Assembly (NCBI GenBank): GCA_003162055.1
Contig: PMNA01000021.1
Location: forward strand, 9,342-73,341
Origin: Actinomycetota bacterium
GTDB taxonomy: Bacteria; Actinomycetota; Thermoleophilia; Gaiellales; Gaiellaceae
Direction of reading: 5' to 3'
Length of the DNA stretch: 64,000 nucleotides
Of the stretch, positions 1 to 7,903 are shown one piece after another. The translations under genes and the position numbers were made by a program. Position 1 is the stretch's first letter; every line of letters begins with the position of its first letter. A model generated the notes under the pieces. The model was not told the DNA's origin and did no database searches. It saw only the letters and a program-made list of their open reading frames with translations.

Positions 1-54
1 GAAAGTGCCCCGTTTAGTTCCATCCCTTTCGGCGCTCGACGAACGCCCGGCGGT

Positions 55-89
55 GAGAGTCCCCCGCCTTCTTCACGCGGGGGACTCTC
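55..89 (-). terminator. Hairpin downstream of the collagen-like gene
   Basis: A perfect 13-bp inverted repeat (55-67 pairing with 77-89) with a 9-base loop lies just after the stop of the leftward gene that ends at 113. No T-run follows on the minus strand, so it is a GC-rich terminator or 3' stabilising hairpin rather than a textbook intrinsic terminator. Confidence 0.6.
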
Positions 90-112
90 GCCTGGACGGG
101 CCGACCGATCGG

Positions 113-1117
113 TCAGTGGATGCTCAGCTCCGTCACCGAGCTGCCGGTGTAGTTGGTGACCCAGATGTGGCTGCCGTCGAACGCCACCCCCTCGGGGCCG
201 TTGAACCCGTAGGAGCCGCCCGAGAGCGTCCGTACCCAGACGCCGTCGCTGGCGTTCAGCTCCGTCACCGAGCTGCCGTTGGAATTGACGACCCAGATGT
301 GGCTGCCGTCGAACGCCACCCCGTAGGGGCTGCTGAACCCGTAGGAGCCGCCCGACAGCGTCCGTACCCAGGCGCCGTCGCTGGCGTTCAGCTCCGTCAC
401 CGAGTTGCTGCCGGAGTTGGCGACCCAGATGTGGCTGCCGTCGAAGGCCACCCCGTAGGGGCTGCTGAACCCGTAGGAGCCGCCCGAGAGCGTCCGTACC
501 CAGGAGCCGTCGCTGGCGTTCAGCTCCGTCACCGAGTCGCCGCTGTAATTGGCGACCCAGATGTGGCTGCCGTTGAACGCCACCCCAGCGGGGCTGCCGA
601 ACCCGTAGGAGCCGCCCGAGAGCGTCCGTACCCAGGAGCCGTCGCTGGCGTTCAGCTCCGTCACCGAGTTGCCGTTGGAATTGGTGACCCAGATGTGGCT
701 GCCGTCGAACGCCACCCCGTAGGGTTCGTTGAACCCGTAGGCGCCGCCGGTGAAGTTGGCGCCGTACCAGTTCAACTCTGCGACCTGCGTCAGGTTAAAC
801 CCTATCCCCGCCGGACCGGTCAGGCCGGTGTCTCCCTTGGCGCCCTGCGGCCCCTGCGGGCCGGCTGGGCCGGCTGGGCCGGTAACCCCGGTGTCGCCCT
901 TGGCGCCCTGCGAGCCGGCTGCGCCAATATTGCCCTGCTGCCCTCGCGGGCCTCTGGCGCCCTTGAGCTTGGTGAGCACGCTCGGCTTGATCTGCTTGGT
1001 CGAGGTGATCACATAGTGGCTTTGGATCGCGGCCACGGCGCCGCCGCCCAGCGCGAAGAAAAGGGCAGCGATCGCGATCGCCATGGACGGGGATGGCCAC
1101 CGAAACTTCCGTTTCAT
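113..1117 (-). CDS. Secreted collagen-like protein with NHL/YncE-type beta-propeller repeats
   Basis: A 334-residue protein of unknown specific role, probably surface-exposed. A basic N-terminus and one hydrophobic segment (about residues 12-30) form a signal peptide or anchor. Residues about 53-105 are some 17 collagen-like Gly-X-Y triplets ([16 protein letters not shown]). The rest is five repeats of 44 residues, each carrying [11 protein letters not shown] and [10 protein letters not shown]; the last stops after about 35 residues. Such repeats resemble NHL or YncE propeller blades, and five or six blades would close a ring. Adhesion or cell-surface recognition is an inference only. A long open frame on the opposite strand across the repeats is a by-product of their base composition. 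Confidence 0.85.
   Translation of the reverse strand: MKRKFRWPSPSMAIAIAALFFALGGGAVAAIQSHYVITSTKQIKPSVLTKLKGARGPRGQQGNIGAAGSQGAKGDTGVTGPAGPAGPQGPQGAKGDTGLTGPAGIGFNLTQVAELNWYGANFTGGAYGFNEPYGVAFDGSHIWVTNSNGNSVTELNASDGSWVRTLSGGSYGFGSPAGVAFNGSHIWVANYSGDSVTELNASDGSWVRTLSGGSYGFSSPYGVAFDGSHIWVANSGSNSVTELNASDGAWVRTLSGGSYGFSSPYGVAFDGSHIWVVNSNGSSVTELNASDGVWVRTLSGGSYGFNGPEGVAFDGSHIWVTNYTGSSVTELSIH
116..745 (-). repeat. Tandem 132-bp coding repeats
   Basis: Near-identical units recur exactly every 132 bp (the same GGCGTTCAGC phrase starts at 251, 383, 515 and 647). Each encodes one 44-residue propeller-like blade. The high DNA identity suggests recent duplication or gene conversion. Confidence 0.9.
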
Positions 1118-1601
1118 GAGTTTCTCGCTTTCTCGGAGAGCCGCCTGATAGGTCGCGGCGTTGAGAGCTACAGATGCTCAGCCGAACCTAACGCCCTCAC
1201 GGAAAGTCGTCAACGTCAGGTTCGAGCCCGGGCAGAACCTTGGACTTCCGTCACTGGAAGAGGCTCGAAGCCGACAAGCACATGGTTCGCATTGTGCAAG
1301 GTACGGCCCACTTCTCCGCGGAAAGTCCGCCGGTTCGGCCGGCGCTGACTTTTCCCGGTATGACCTCTGTGCACGAGCCGGCGCGCTTGCGGCGCGGGTA
1401 CCTCGTCTGCTCCGAGAAGCGTGCTCGGCCTGCCGTAGTTGTGGTCAGTGCTCACGGCGCGAGGGTTGCGGAAAGCGTTTGGTGAGCCGCGCCCGCCATG
1501 CCGGTTGCGGCGGCCCGAAAAAGCCGGAAACCTATTCTCGCCGTGTAGCTATGCCGCCGCCGTAGACCGAGACGCAGGCTAGAGCGGGCTACGGTTGGCG
1601 G
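1118..1601. other. 484-bp intergenic region with one inverted repeat
   Basis: I see no convincing gene here; short open frames on both strands match nothing I recognise. The one notable item is an imperfect inverted repeat (1184-1193 with 1214-1223, one G-U pair) in the leader of the collagen-like gene. Confidence 0.5.
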
Positions 1602-2279
1602 CTACTTCGGGCTCTTCTTGTGCGAGGCGTCGGTGAACTCCTCGAAGCGCCCACGCACCAGGTAGGCGGTCTGCTCGCCGATATCCACCGCGTGGTCGCC
1701 GATCCGCTCCAGACAACGCGAGACGAGAATCATCCGCATCGCCCATTCGCGCTGAGCCTCATCCGGGCCGAGCGCAATCAGGCGATCGATCAGCTTTCGG
1801 TTTGCTCGGTCGATCGGCCTGTCCATGTCGACCAGCGCCTCGAAATTACGAGCGCTGCGGGCGTGAAAGTCTGCGAGCCCCGTACCTAGCATCTCGCGGC
1901 ACCGCTCGCCCATCTCCGCCAGCGCCTCGAGGACACCGGCGTCGCGGGGCAAGCCTTGGGCCAGCTTGACCAACTTGGCGACCGTGACGCAATAGTCGGC
2001 GATTCGCTCCAGGTGAAGGTTGATGTAGAGAATCGCCAGTACGAGACGCAGATCGCTCGCCACCGGTGTCTGACGCGCCAATAGCGAGGGAATTCCCTGC
2101 TCGATGGTCAGATAGCGACTGTCGATCTCGTCGTCGAAGGCGACCAATTCTTCCACCAGCTCGAGGTCGTCGCGCGCAAGCGCGTTGAGCGCACCGCGAA
2201 TCGCCCGGTCGACCAGCTCGCCCTCTTCTCGAAGTAAGCTCTCGAGCTCCTCGAGCTCGACTTCGTATAGATCTCTCAT
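1602..2279 (-). CDS. phoU: Phosphate-specific transport system accessory protein PhoU
   Basis: A 225-residue, all-helical PhoU protein made of two tandem PhoU domains. PhoU links the PstSCAB transporter to the PhoR-type kinase and represses the Pho regulon when phosphate is plentiful. Typical sequence is visible in [20 protein letters not shown] in the first domain and [14 protein letters not shown] in the second, which carries the metal-binding acidic and His residues. Its start overlaps the pstB stop by 4 bp, so the two are probably translationally coupled. It is the last gene of the pstC-pstA-pstB-phoU operon. Length is normal for the family. Confidence 0.95.
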   Translation of the reverse strand: MRDLYEVELEELESLLREEGELVDRAIRGALNALARDDLELVEELVAFDDEIDSRYLTIEQGIPSLLARQTPVASDLRLVLAILYINLHLERIADYCVTVAKLVKLAQGLPRDAGVLEALAEMGERCREMLGTGLADFHARSARNFEALVDMDRPIDRANRKLIDRLIALGPDEAQREWAMRMILVSRCLERIGDHAVDIGEQTAYLVRGRFEEFTDASHKKSPK

Positions 2280-3109
2280 CCGAACCGCCCCGTCACGTAG
2301 CCCTCCGTACGCTTGTCGGAGGGGTTGGTAAAGATTTTCTCGGTCTTGTCGTACTCGACCAGGATGCCCTCGCGGCTTCCCTCCGGCGTGACGTTGAGCC
2401 CGAAGAAGGCGGTCATGTCGGCTACGCGCGCCGCCTGCTGCATGTTGTGGGTGACGATCACGATCGTGTAGTCGCGCTTGAGATCGTGCATCAGATCCTC
2501 GATCGCCGAGGTGGCGATCGGGTCGAGCGCGGAGGCCGGCTCATCCAGCAAGATGACCTCCGGTTCGACGGCGATGGCGCGCGCGATACACAGCCGCTGC
2601 TGCTGACCGCCCGAGAGGCCGAGCGCGCTGTCCTTGAGCCTGTCCTTGACCTCGTCCCAGAGGGCCGCCGAGTGCAGGGCCTTCTCGACCCGTTCGTCCA
2701 GATCCTTCTTCATTCCCAGGATGCGGAGCCCGTAGGCGACGTTGTCGTAGATCGACTTCGGAAACGGGTTCGGCTTCTGGAAGACCATCCCGATTCGGCG
2801 CCGGACCTCAACCGCATCGACGCCCGGGCCGTAGAGATCGATGCCGCGGTAGCGCAACTCGCCCGTGAGCCGGGCTGAAGGAACGAGGTCGGTCATCCGG
2901 TTCAGCGTGCGGATGAAGGTGCTCTTGCCGCACCCCGAAGGGCCGATGATCGCCGTGATCAACCGCCGGTAGATGTCGATATTGACTTTGTCGATCGCGC
3001 GCTGGTCGCCGTAGTAAACGGAGACGTCGCGAGCCTCGAACACAGCCTCTTGCTCGCCGGTCGGCAACCGTTCCCGGCCGAGATCGATCTTGGTCTTGAT
3101 CACCTCCAC
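2276..3109 (-). CDS. pstB: Phosphate ABC transporter ATP-binding protein PstB
   Basis: The 277-residue ATPase of the high-affinity phosphate importer, acting at the inner face of the membrane with PstA and PstC. Walker A (GPSGCGKST) is at residues 56-64, the ABC signature LSGGQ at 165-169, and Walker B VILLDEP at 185-191. The N-terminus is about 20 residues longer than in many PstB proteins; an internal start is possible but there is no obvious better one. It follows pstA by 4 bp and overlaps phoU. Confidence 0.96.
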   Translation of the reverse strand: MEVIKTKIDLGRERLPTGEQEAVFEARDVSVYYGDQRAIDKVNIDIYRRLITAIIGPSGCGKSTFIRTLNRMTDLVPSARLTGELRYRGIDLYGPGVDAVEVRRRIGMVFQKPNPFPKSIYDNVAYGLRILGMKKDLDERVEKALHSAALWDEVKDRLKDSALGLSGGQQQRLCIARAIAVEPEVILLDEPASALDPIATSAIEDLMHDLKRDYTIVIVTHNMQQAARVADMTAFFGLNVTPEGSREGILVEYDKTEKIFTNPSDKRTEGYVTGRFG

Positions 3110-3113
3110 TTGC

Positions 3114-3992
3114 CTATCCTCCCAGTTTCTTCCGGTATCGCGCCATGGCCAGTTTCGCGCCCAGGCTGGTCACGAGAACGAAGCACATCAGCGTAAAGGC
3201 GGCCGCCCAGGCCTTGGCCTCAAAACCAGGTAGCTCGAAGTATTGGAAGATCGCAAGCGTCATTGTCTGCAGAGGATGGAGCGGATTGGAGTCTGCGCTG
3301 GCGCTGGTGCCGAGTGACGTCAGGAAGAGAAGCGGCGCCGTCTCCCCGGCTGCACGGGCAATCGCCAGCGTCGTGCCCGTGAGAATTCCACCCAGCGCCG
3401 AAGGAACAACGACGCTTAAAGTCGTTCGCCAGCGACTGACGCCCAGCGCCAGGCTAGCCTCGCGCTGCGAATTTGGAACGAGTAGGAGAACCTCCTCGGT
3501 CGCGCGGGCAATCAGCGGCACCATGATGATCGCCAGCGCCAGCGACCCCGCCAGGGCACTCTGGCCGTGTGTGGCGACAACCATCGTGTAGACGAAGATC
3601 CCAATCACGATCGTCGGGATACCGTTGGTGACGTCGAGTGCGAGCCTGGTGATGCGCGCGAGCCGTGGTGAAGCCAGATCGCTGACGTAGATTGCGATCA
3701 GGACCCCCAGCGGTAGCGCCATCAGGGTCGCGATGCCGACTATTACGACGGTTCCAACGATCGCGAAGCGGATTCCCCCGCCGGTTGGATTGAAGCCCTG
3801 CGCCGCGTTTTTCGTGAAGAAGTCGAGATTCAGCGCGCTCACGCCCCGACTGGCGACCGAGATGACCACGATCGCAAGCACGGATACAGCGAGCAGCGCG
3901 GCGCCCAGGGCGAGCGCGCCCATCAGTCGGTTGACCATCTGGCGGCGGCGAAGGCGACCGCTCGTGCGTAGCGAGAAGACGGGCTCGGCCAT
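3114..3992 (-). CDS. pstA: Phosphate ABC transporter permease PstA
   Basis: A 292-residue inner-membrane permease of the PstSCAB importer with about six hydrophobic segments. The cytoplasmic EAA loop that contacts PstB shows as [21 protein letters not shown] short basic cytoplasmic tail precedes the first membrane helix. Its ATG overlaps the pstC TGA by one base (TGATG), a common coupling arrangement in this window. Confidence 0.95.
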   Translation of the reverse strand: MAEPVFSLRTSGRLRRRQMVNRLMGALALGAALLAVSVLAIVVISVASRGVSALNLDFFTKNAAQGFNPTGGGIRFAIVGTVVIVGIATLMALPLGVLIAIYVSDLASPRLARITRLALDVTNGIPTIVIGIFVYTMVVATHGQSALAGSLALAIIMVPLIARATEEVLLLVPNSQREASLALGVSRWRTTLSVVVPSALGGILTGTTLAIARAAGETAPLLFLTSLGTSASADSNPLHPLQTMTLAIFQYFELPGFEAKAWAAAFTLMCFVLVTSLGAKLAMARYRKKLGG

Positions 3993-5008
3993 CAGTCTGC
4001 GCTCACTCCCTCCGCCTCCAGCGCGCGGTCGAGGGCGATCCGTTGCCGGCGCGGCCGTAGATCAATCGGGCGTATCAGCAATTGGGCGCCGATGTTCACG
4101 GCCAGCGAAATCACGAGCAGGATCGCGGCGAGGTAGACCAGCGAGGAGATCTGAAGGTTGGTATCTGCGCCGTTGTACTGCAGGGCGTTCTGCGCCGCGA
4201 GCGTGTCGCCGAACGCGAACAGCGACCAGTGGATGCCGATCTGCCCGCCGATCACCATCGCGACCGCGATGGCCTCGCCGACGGCTCGCCCGAAGCCGAG
4301 CGCGACGGCCGCCAGGATCCCCGGCCGCGCGGCCGGAAGCAGAACGCCGCGCACCATCTCCCACCGCGTCGCCCCCAGCGCCAGCGCGCCTTCGCGCAGC
4401 TCGGGCGGCACGGTGGTGAACAGCTCGCGCGTGACGCTGGCGATGATCGGGACGACCATGATCGTCAGGATCAGCACCGCGGTCAGGATGCCGCTGGTGG
4501 AGTGAGCGCCGCGGAAGAAGGGGAGAAAACCGAGCGCCGAGCCCAGGAGGGGCTCGAGTTGGTTCTTGACGAACGGCCCGAGCACGAGGATGCCCCAGAG
4601 ACCGAGAACGACGCTCGGTATCGACGCCAGCATCTCTACCAGCGCACCAAGTAGCGCTCGCACCGGCTTTGGCGCCAGCTCGGTCAGAAACAGCGCAATG
4701 GCGATGGCCAGCGGCGCCGCGATCAGTATCGCCAGCACGGCCGTGACGACCGTTCCGAAGATCAACGAAAGGGCGCCGAATTGTCCGTGGATGTCGTCCC
4801 AGACCTGTGAGGTCAGAAAGCCCAGGCCGAAGTGACGGAAGGCTAGGCGCGACCCCTTGATGAGCTCGTAAGCGATGAGAACGAGCACGGTGACTGCAAG
4901 GGCCGCAGCGATGAAGGTGATCGCCTTTAGTACCGGATCCCCAATCCGATCGATCAAGCTACGAGTCCGCTTGAAATCAGGGCGCTTATTTGCGTGCGAA
5001 ATCTCCAC
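3992..5008 (-). CDS. pstC: Phosphate ABC transporter permease PstC
   Basis: A 338-residue inner-membrane permease, partner of PstA. It has an N-terminal cytoplasmic stretch, a first helix near residues 32-52 and about five more helices. The PstC EAA loop is visible as LREGALALGATRWEMVRGVL. It is the first gene of the leftward pst operon and diverges from pstS, with a PHO-box-like repeat in the 155 bp between them. Length is in the usual range. Confidence 0.95.
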   Translation of the reverse strand: MEISHANKRPDFKRTRSLIDRIGDPVLKAITFIAAALAVTVLVLIAYELIKGSRLAFRHFGLGFLTSQVWDDIHGQFGALSLIFGTVVTAVLAILIAAPLAIAIALFLTELAPKPVRALLGALVEMLASIPSVVLGLWGILVLGPFVKNQLEPLLGSALGFLPFFRGAHSTSGILTAVLILTIMVVPIIASVTRELFTTVPPELREGALALGATRWEMVRGVLLPAARPGILAAVALGFGRAVGEAIAVAMVIGGQIGIHWSLFAFGDTLAAQNALQYNGADTNLQISSLVYLAAILLVISLAVNIGAQLLIRPIDLRPRRQRIALDRALEAEGVSAD

Positions 5009-5051
5009 AGCGAGCTCAGCCTAGATGCGCGAGATGGGGCAAAGGACTCCG

Positions 5052-5072
5052 TTTAACCACGTTGTAACCACA
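5052..5072 (-). promoter_or_regulatory. PHO-box-like direct repeat between pstC and pstS
   Basis: On the minus strand the sequence reads GTGGTTACAAC followed directly by GTGGTTAAACG: two copies of GTGGTTA spaced by exactly 11 bp, the spacing of PhoB/PhoP half-sites. It lies in the divergent pstC-pstS intergenic region, about 45 bp upstream of pstC and 92 bp upstream of pstS. Binding by the PhoB-type regulator encoded at 7904 is an inference. Confidence 0.6.
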
Positions 5073-5163
5073 TCGCCACCACCTTCTTGCCCACGAGCGG
5101 GAACGGCGCTGGCAGGCTCGTCGCAGATGGAATATGAATCGAACCCAAGGAGATAACGAACCG

Positions 5164-6321
5164 ATGACCCGACGTGGGTTTCTAATCAGCACGCTCGCTA
5201 TCGTGGCAGCGCTCGTCGCCAGTATCAGTATCGGCACGGCGCAAGGCTCGACAAAGCGAAGCACGGCTACGACTCTGAGCGGCGCCGGAAGCTCTTTCGT
5301 CTTCCCGCTCGTCTCAACCTGGAAGCCGGCATTCGAGAGCGCCAGCGGTATTTCGCTCAACTATCAGCCGATCGGAAGCGGCGCCGGCATCAAAGCGATA
5401 TCAAGCCGATCGGTGGATTTCGGCGCTAGTGACGCGCCGCTGACCTCCGATCAGCAGACCACTTGCAACAAATGCCTGACGATCCCCTGGGCGTTTTCCG
5501 CAACCTCGATCGCCTACCAGGGCACGGGGCTCCCCAACAACCTACATATCACCGGCGAAATCCTGGCCGGAATTTACCTCGGTAAGATCAAGAACTGGTC
5601 GGATCCTGCGATACAGAAGCTGAACAAGAAGGTCAGCCTGCCTAATAAGGCGATCACGCCGATCTACCGCAGCGACGCGAGCGGTACGAGTTACAACTTC
5701 ACCGAGTATCTCGCGAGCGTCAACGGCGAATTTGGGGCCAAGATCGGTGTCGGCACACAGCCGGCCTTCCCGGCTGGTGTCGGCGCTGCCAAGAGCTCCG
5801 GGGTATCCGCCGTACTGCAGAAGACCGACGGTGGCATCTGCTACGTCGACGTCGCCTACGCAAAGAGCAACCACTTCTCCGTGTTCGCGATCGAGAACCG
5901 TGCCGGAAAGTTCGTGACGCCGAATCTGAAGCCGATCCAGGCCGCGGCCAATCTGGTCACGAAGGCCAAGGCAACCGGCAGCGGGCTCGTTATCGACGTC
6001 GTCGACCCGCCGGCGCCTTCACTGCCGAAGTTCAAACCGATCACCACTAAGAACGCCAAGCAGAAAGCAAAGATCCTCAGGCAGCGCAAGAAGCTGATGG
6101 CACGGGCCCGGGCGAAGAACAAGAAACTGGTCATCGCCTACCCGATCTGCACCTTCACCTACGTGATCGTGCCAACGACTGCGAAGCAGCCGACCGAGCT
6201 AAAGACATTCCTCACGTGGGCCCTGAAGAAAGGGCAGAGCTACGGCGCCAGTCTCTACTTCGTCCCGATTCCGAACGTGGTACAGGCGCAGTCGCTCAAG
6301 CTGGTCAATCAGATCCACTGA
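5164..6321 (+). CDS. pstS: Phosphate ABC transporter substrate-binding protein PstS
   Basis: A 385-residue secreted phosphate-binding protein. The N-terminus MTRRGFL followed by a hydrophobic stretch looks like a Tat-type or twin-Arg-like signal. Family features are SGAGSSFVFPL, GSGAGIKAI, DFGASDAPL and RSDASGTSYNF, the loops that bind phosphate. I chose 5164 because AAGGAG sits 11 bases upstream; an in-frame ATG at 5134 lacks a ribosome site. There is no lipobox Cys, so the protein is probably not a lipoprotein. A Lys/Arg-rich insertion of about 30 residues (near residues 293-323, KILRQRKKLMARARAKNKK) interrupts the C-terminal lobe and is unusual. Confidence 0.92.
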   Translation: MTRRGFLISTLAIVAALVASISIGTAQGSTKRSTATTLSGAGSSFVFPLVSTWKPAFESASGISLNYQPIGSGAGIKAISSRSVDFGASDAPLTSDQQTTCNKCLTIPWAFSATSIAYQGTGLPNNLHITGEILAGIYLGKIKNWSDPAIQKLNKKVSLPNKAITPIYRSDASGTSYNFTEYLASVNGEFGAKIGVGTQPAFPAGVGAAKSSGVSAVLQKTDGGICYVDVAYAKSNHFSVFAIENRAGKFVTPNLKPIQAAANLVTKAKATGSGLVIDVVDPPAPSLPKFKPITTKNAKQKAKILRQRKKLMARARAKNKKLVIAYPICTFTYVIVPTTAKQPTELKTFLTWALKKGQSYGASLYFVPIPNVVQAQSLKLVNQIH

Positions 6322-6347
6322 GCAAGCAGATACTCACCACCTGCTCC

Positions 6348-6384
6348 AAGCGGGCGCCGGTCTTGTACCGGCGCCCGCTTTTTA
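6348..6384 (+). terminator. Strong intrinsic terminator after pstS
   Basis: A perfect 14-bp stem (6348-6361 with 6367-6380) with a CTTGT loop is followed by TTTAT. It ends pstS and, because it lies between convergent genes, may also serve the leftward kinase gene that ends at 6382. Confidence 0.9.
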
Positions 6385-7335
6385 TACTGGGAAGGAACAG
6401 CGCACGGTCAAGCCCTCTCCCGGTGCGCCGCTCGCGCTCACTCTGCCCCCGGCCGAAACCACTACGTGCTTGACGATCGCCAGGCCGAGGCCCGTTCCGC
6501 GGCTCGTTCGCGCTTTGTCCGCGCGGTAAAAGCGCTCAAAGAGCCGAGGCAGGTGCTCCACTGCGACACCGGCTCCGTCGTCGGCCACGACCAGCTCGGC
6601 GCCTCCGTCAGGTGTCTGCCCGACCGCGAGCGTGCACACAGCCCCCACGCCGGCGTAGCGGATCGCGTTCGTCGCCAGGTTCCGCCCGATAACGGCGAGC
6701 ATCCGCGGGCGAAGTGGCAACTCGAGCCCGCGCTCTCCTTCGACGCGGAGCTTCACCCCTGCCAGATCGGCGCGCTCGCTCAACTCCTGCACGACTTGTT
6801 CGAGAACGGGTGCGGCAGCGGTCGTACCGAGCGACACGACCTCACGCCCGCTCTCCAGCTCGCTCAGAAAGAGAACGTCGTTCAGGAGCTCGTCCATCTC
6901 CTCGACCTCGTGTCGCGCCCGCGCCGACAGCTCGATTGCCTCGGCCGGCTTGCGCTCGATCTTCTCGAGCAGCATCAGAAGGCGAGCCAGCGGCGTACGC
7001 AACTCGTGTGATACCGCGGCGGTGAAGCCCACGCGGAGCTCCTCGTAGGCCGTCTGGTCAACCAGGGGAGCCACGATCAGCGTGCGCCGTTCGCCGTCTT
7101 GCTCGTAGCGAACGCGGCGCGTGTTGGCGAGCTCTACTGATTCGGGCACTTCCCGGCCCAACTCGAGCGCCGGAAAGAGCTCGCGAGCGCGGCTACTCGC
7201 CTGAATCAGCGTCCCGCCGTCGTCGAGCACCAGCGCGATCAACTCTCCGTACTCGAGCAATGCTCGTTCGGCGCTGGTTTCCTGCTCGACCTCGCGGGCG
7301 CTGTCCACAGCTCGGACTTTACGCATGCGTGGCAT
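6382..7335 (-). CDS. PhoR-type sensor histidine kinase without membrane segments
   Basis: About 317 residues: an N-terminal PAS-like region (residues about 25-95), a HisKA dimerisation domain with the phospho-accepting His in VSHELRTPL, and a HATPase domain with N box (NLATNAIRYA), G1 (VADDGAGV), F box (LFERFYR) and G2 (GTGLGLAIVKH). The position between pstS and the PhoB-type regulator indicates phosphate sensing, probably through PhoU/Pst contacts. No hydrophobic segment is present, even with the upstream GTG at 7401, so the kinase seems cytosolic, unlike most PhoR or SenX3 proteins. The start is uncertain: ATG at 7335 or 7326, or GTG at 7401. Confidence 0.85.
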   Translation of the reverse strand: MPRMRKVRAVDSAREVEQETSAERALLEYGELIALVLDDGGTLIQASSRARELFPALELGREVPESVELANTRRVRYEQDGERRTLIVAPLVDQTAYEELRVGFTAAVSHELRTPLARLLMLLEKIERKPAEAIELSARARHEVEEMDELLNDVLFLSELESGREVVSLGTTAAAPVLEQVVQELSERADLAGVKLRVEGERGLELPLRPRMLAVIGRNLATNAIRYAGVGAVCTLAVGQTPDGGAELVVADDGAGVAVEHLPRLFERFYRADKARTSRGTGLGLAIVKHVVVSAGGRVSASGAPGEGLTVRCSFPV

Positions 7336-7431
7336 CGAACAGAGGGTATCGAGACGCGTCTCTCCAGGACGGAACGTGAACGTAACCAGGCTGCTACCCA
7401 CCGGACAACGGTTGCGCGCTAGTTTCGAGCC

Positions 7432-7593
7432 ATGAACGAAAAAGCGAAGAAAACAAGCGCCTTTCCGAGGCGCAGAGGCGATCTTTTCTGCGCAGTTTGC
7501 AGATATGGAATCGCATCACACAGAACACCCAAGCGCTGTCCGATGTGCGGAGCGACCCGCTGGACGGAGTTTCCACTCGGGAGGGCCGCATGA
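7432..7593 (+). CDS. Small zinc-ribbon protein (53 aa)
   Basis: A 53-residue ORF starting at ATG 7432. It contains two Cys pairs, CAVC (residues 20-23) and CPMC (36-39), spaced like a rubredoxin-type zinc ribbon, within a basic protein. No catalytic domain is present; such ribbons bind metal and often nucleic acid or protein. It overlaps the next small zinc-ribbon gene in ATGA and diverges from the PhoR-type kinase gene. No clear Shine-Dalgarno is visible. The paired CxxC motifs argue that it is a real gene despite its size. Function unknown. Confidence 0.65.
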   Translation: MNEKAKKTSAFPRRRGDLFCAVCRYGIASHRTPKRCPMCGATRWTEFPLGRAA

Positions 7594-7742
7594 GCGTCTG
7601 GTGCCTTCCCATCGTGCTGCGCCCCCAAGCGGCCAGGTGCAAGATCTGTGGACGCGAGGTCGAACAGCTGGACCGTTCGGGTCGTCTGGCGCAGATCTGC
7701 CGATCGTGCCTGGCCCACGCGCCGGAGAAACAGGCGGCTTGA
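7590..7742 (+). CDS. Second small zinc-ribbon protein (50 aa)
   Basis: A 50-residue protein beginning at ATG 7590, which overlaps the stop of the preceding gene (ATGA). It contains CKIC (residues 17-20) and CRSC (37-40), a treble-clef or zinc-ribbon-like Cys4 set, with a predicted helix between. Two tandem overlapping mini-genes of the same class suggest coupled translation and joint action. Stem-loops follow at 7751-7817, before the PhoB-type gene. Function unknown; I do not recognise a named family. Confidence 0.6.
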   Translation: MSVWCLPIVLRPQAARCKICGREVEQLDRSGRLAQICRSCLAHAPEKQAA

Positions 7743-7750
7743 TCGCTGCT

Positions 7751-7817
7751 CGACTCTCCGCTTCGAGGTGCGAGAGTCGCGATACTGCCGCCGATAACTA
7801 CGCAGGATCGGCGGCAG
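7751..7817 (+). terminator. Two tandem stem-loops after the zinc-ribbon pair
   Basis: The first stem is 7751-7758 with 7772-7779 (8 bp); the second is 7785-7795 with 7807-7817 (11 bp, CTGCCGCCGAT). Both are perfect. There is no T-run. They probably end the zinc-ribbon transcript before the regulator's own promoter. Confidence 0.55.
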
Positions 7818-7840
7818 CTCGGGTGGCGGCTACACCGAAC

Positions 7841-7873
7841 TTTCACCAGATCGTTACAGATGGTCAACCCACA
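7841..7873 (+). promoter_or_regulatory. PHO-box-like triple repeat upstream of the PhoB-type gene
   Basis: Three consecutive 11-bp units start TTTCACC (7841), CGTTACA (7852) and GTCAACC (7863), so a short T-x-A-C core recurs every 11 bp. It lies 31 bp upstream of the regulator's ATG, where autoregulation by a PhoB/PhoP-type protein would be expected. The match is looser than the repeat near pstS. Confidence 0.45.
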
Positions 7874-7903
7874 ACCACCTCGGCGAGCAGTACCGTTCGA
7901 GGC

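Noticed and set aside
116-745. CRISPR-like array
   Set aside because: The 132-bp units are contiguous and keep the coding frame, with no unique spacers. The same applies to the 21-bp repeats at 32284 and 41770.
5-1348. A 447-codon open frame on the plus strand across the start of the window
   Set aside because: It is antisense to the collagen-like/propeller gene. Its repeats are mirror images of the coding repeats, and it has no recognisable domain.
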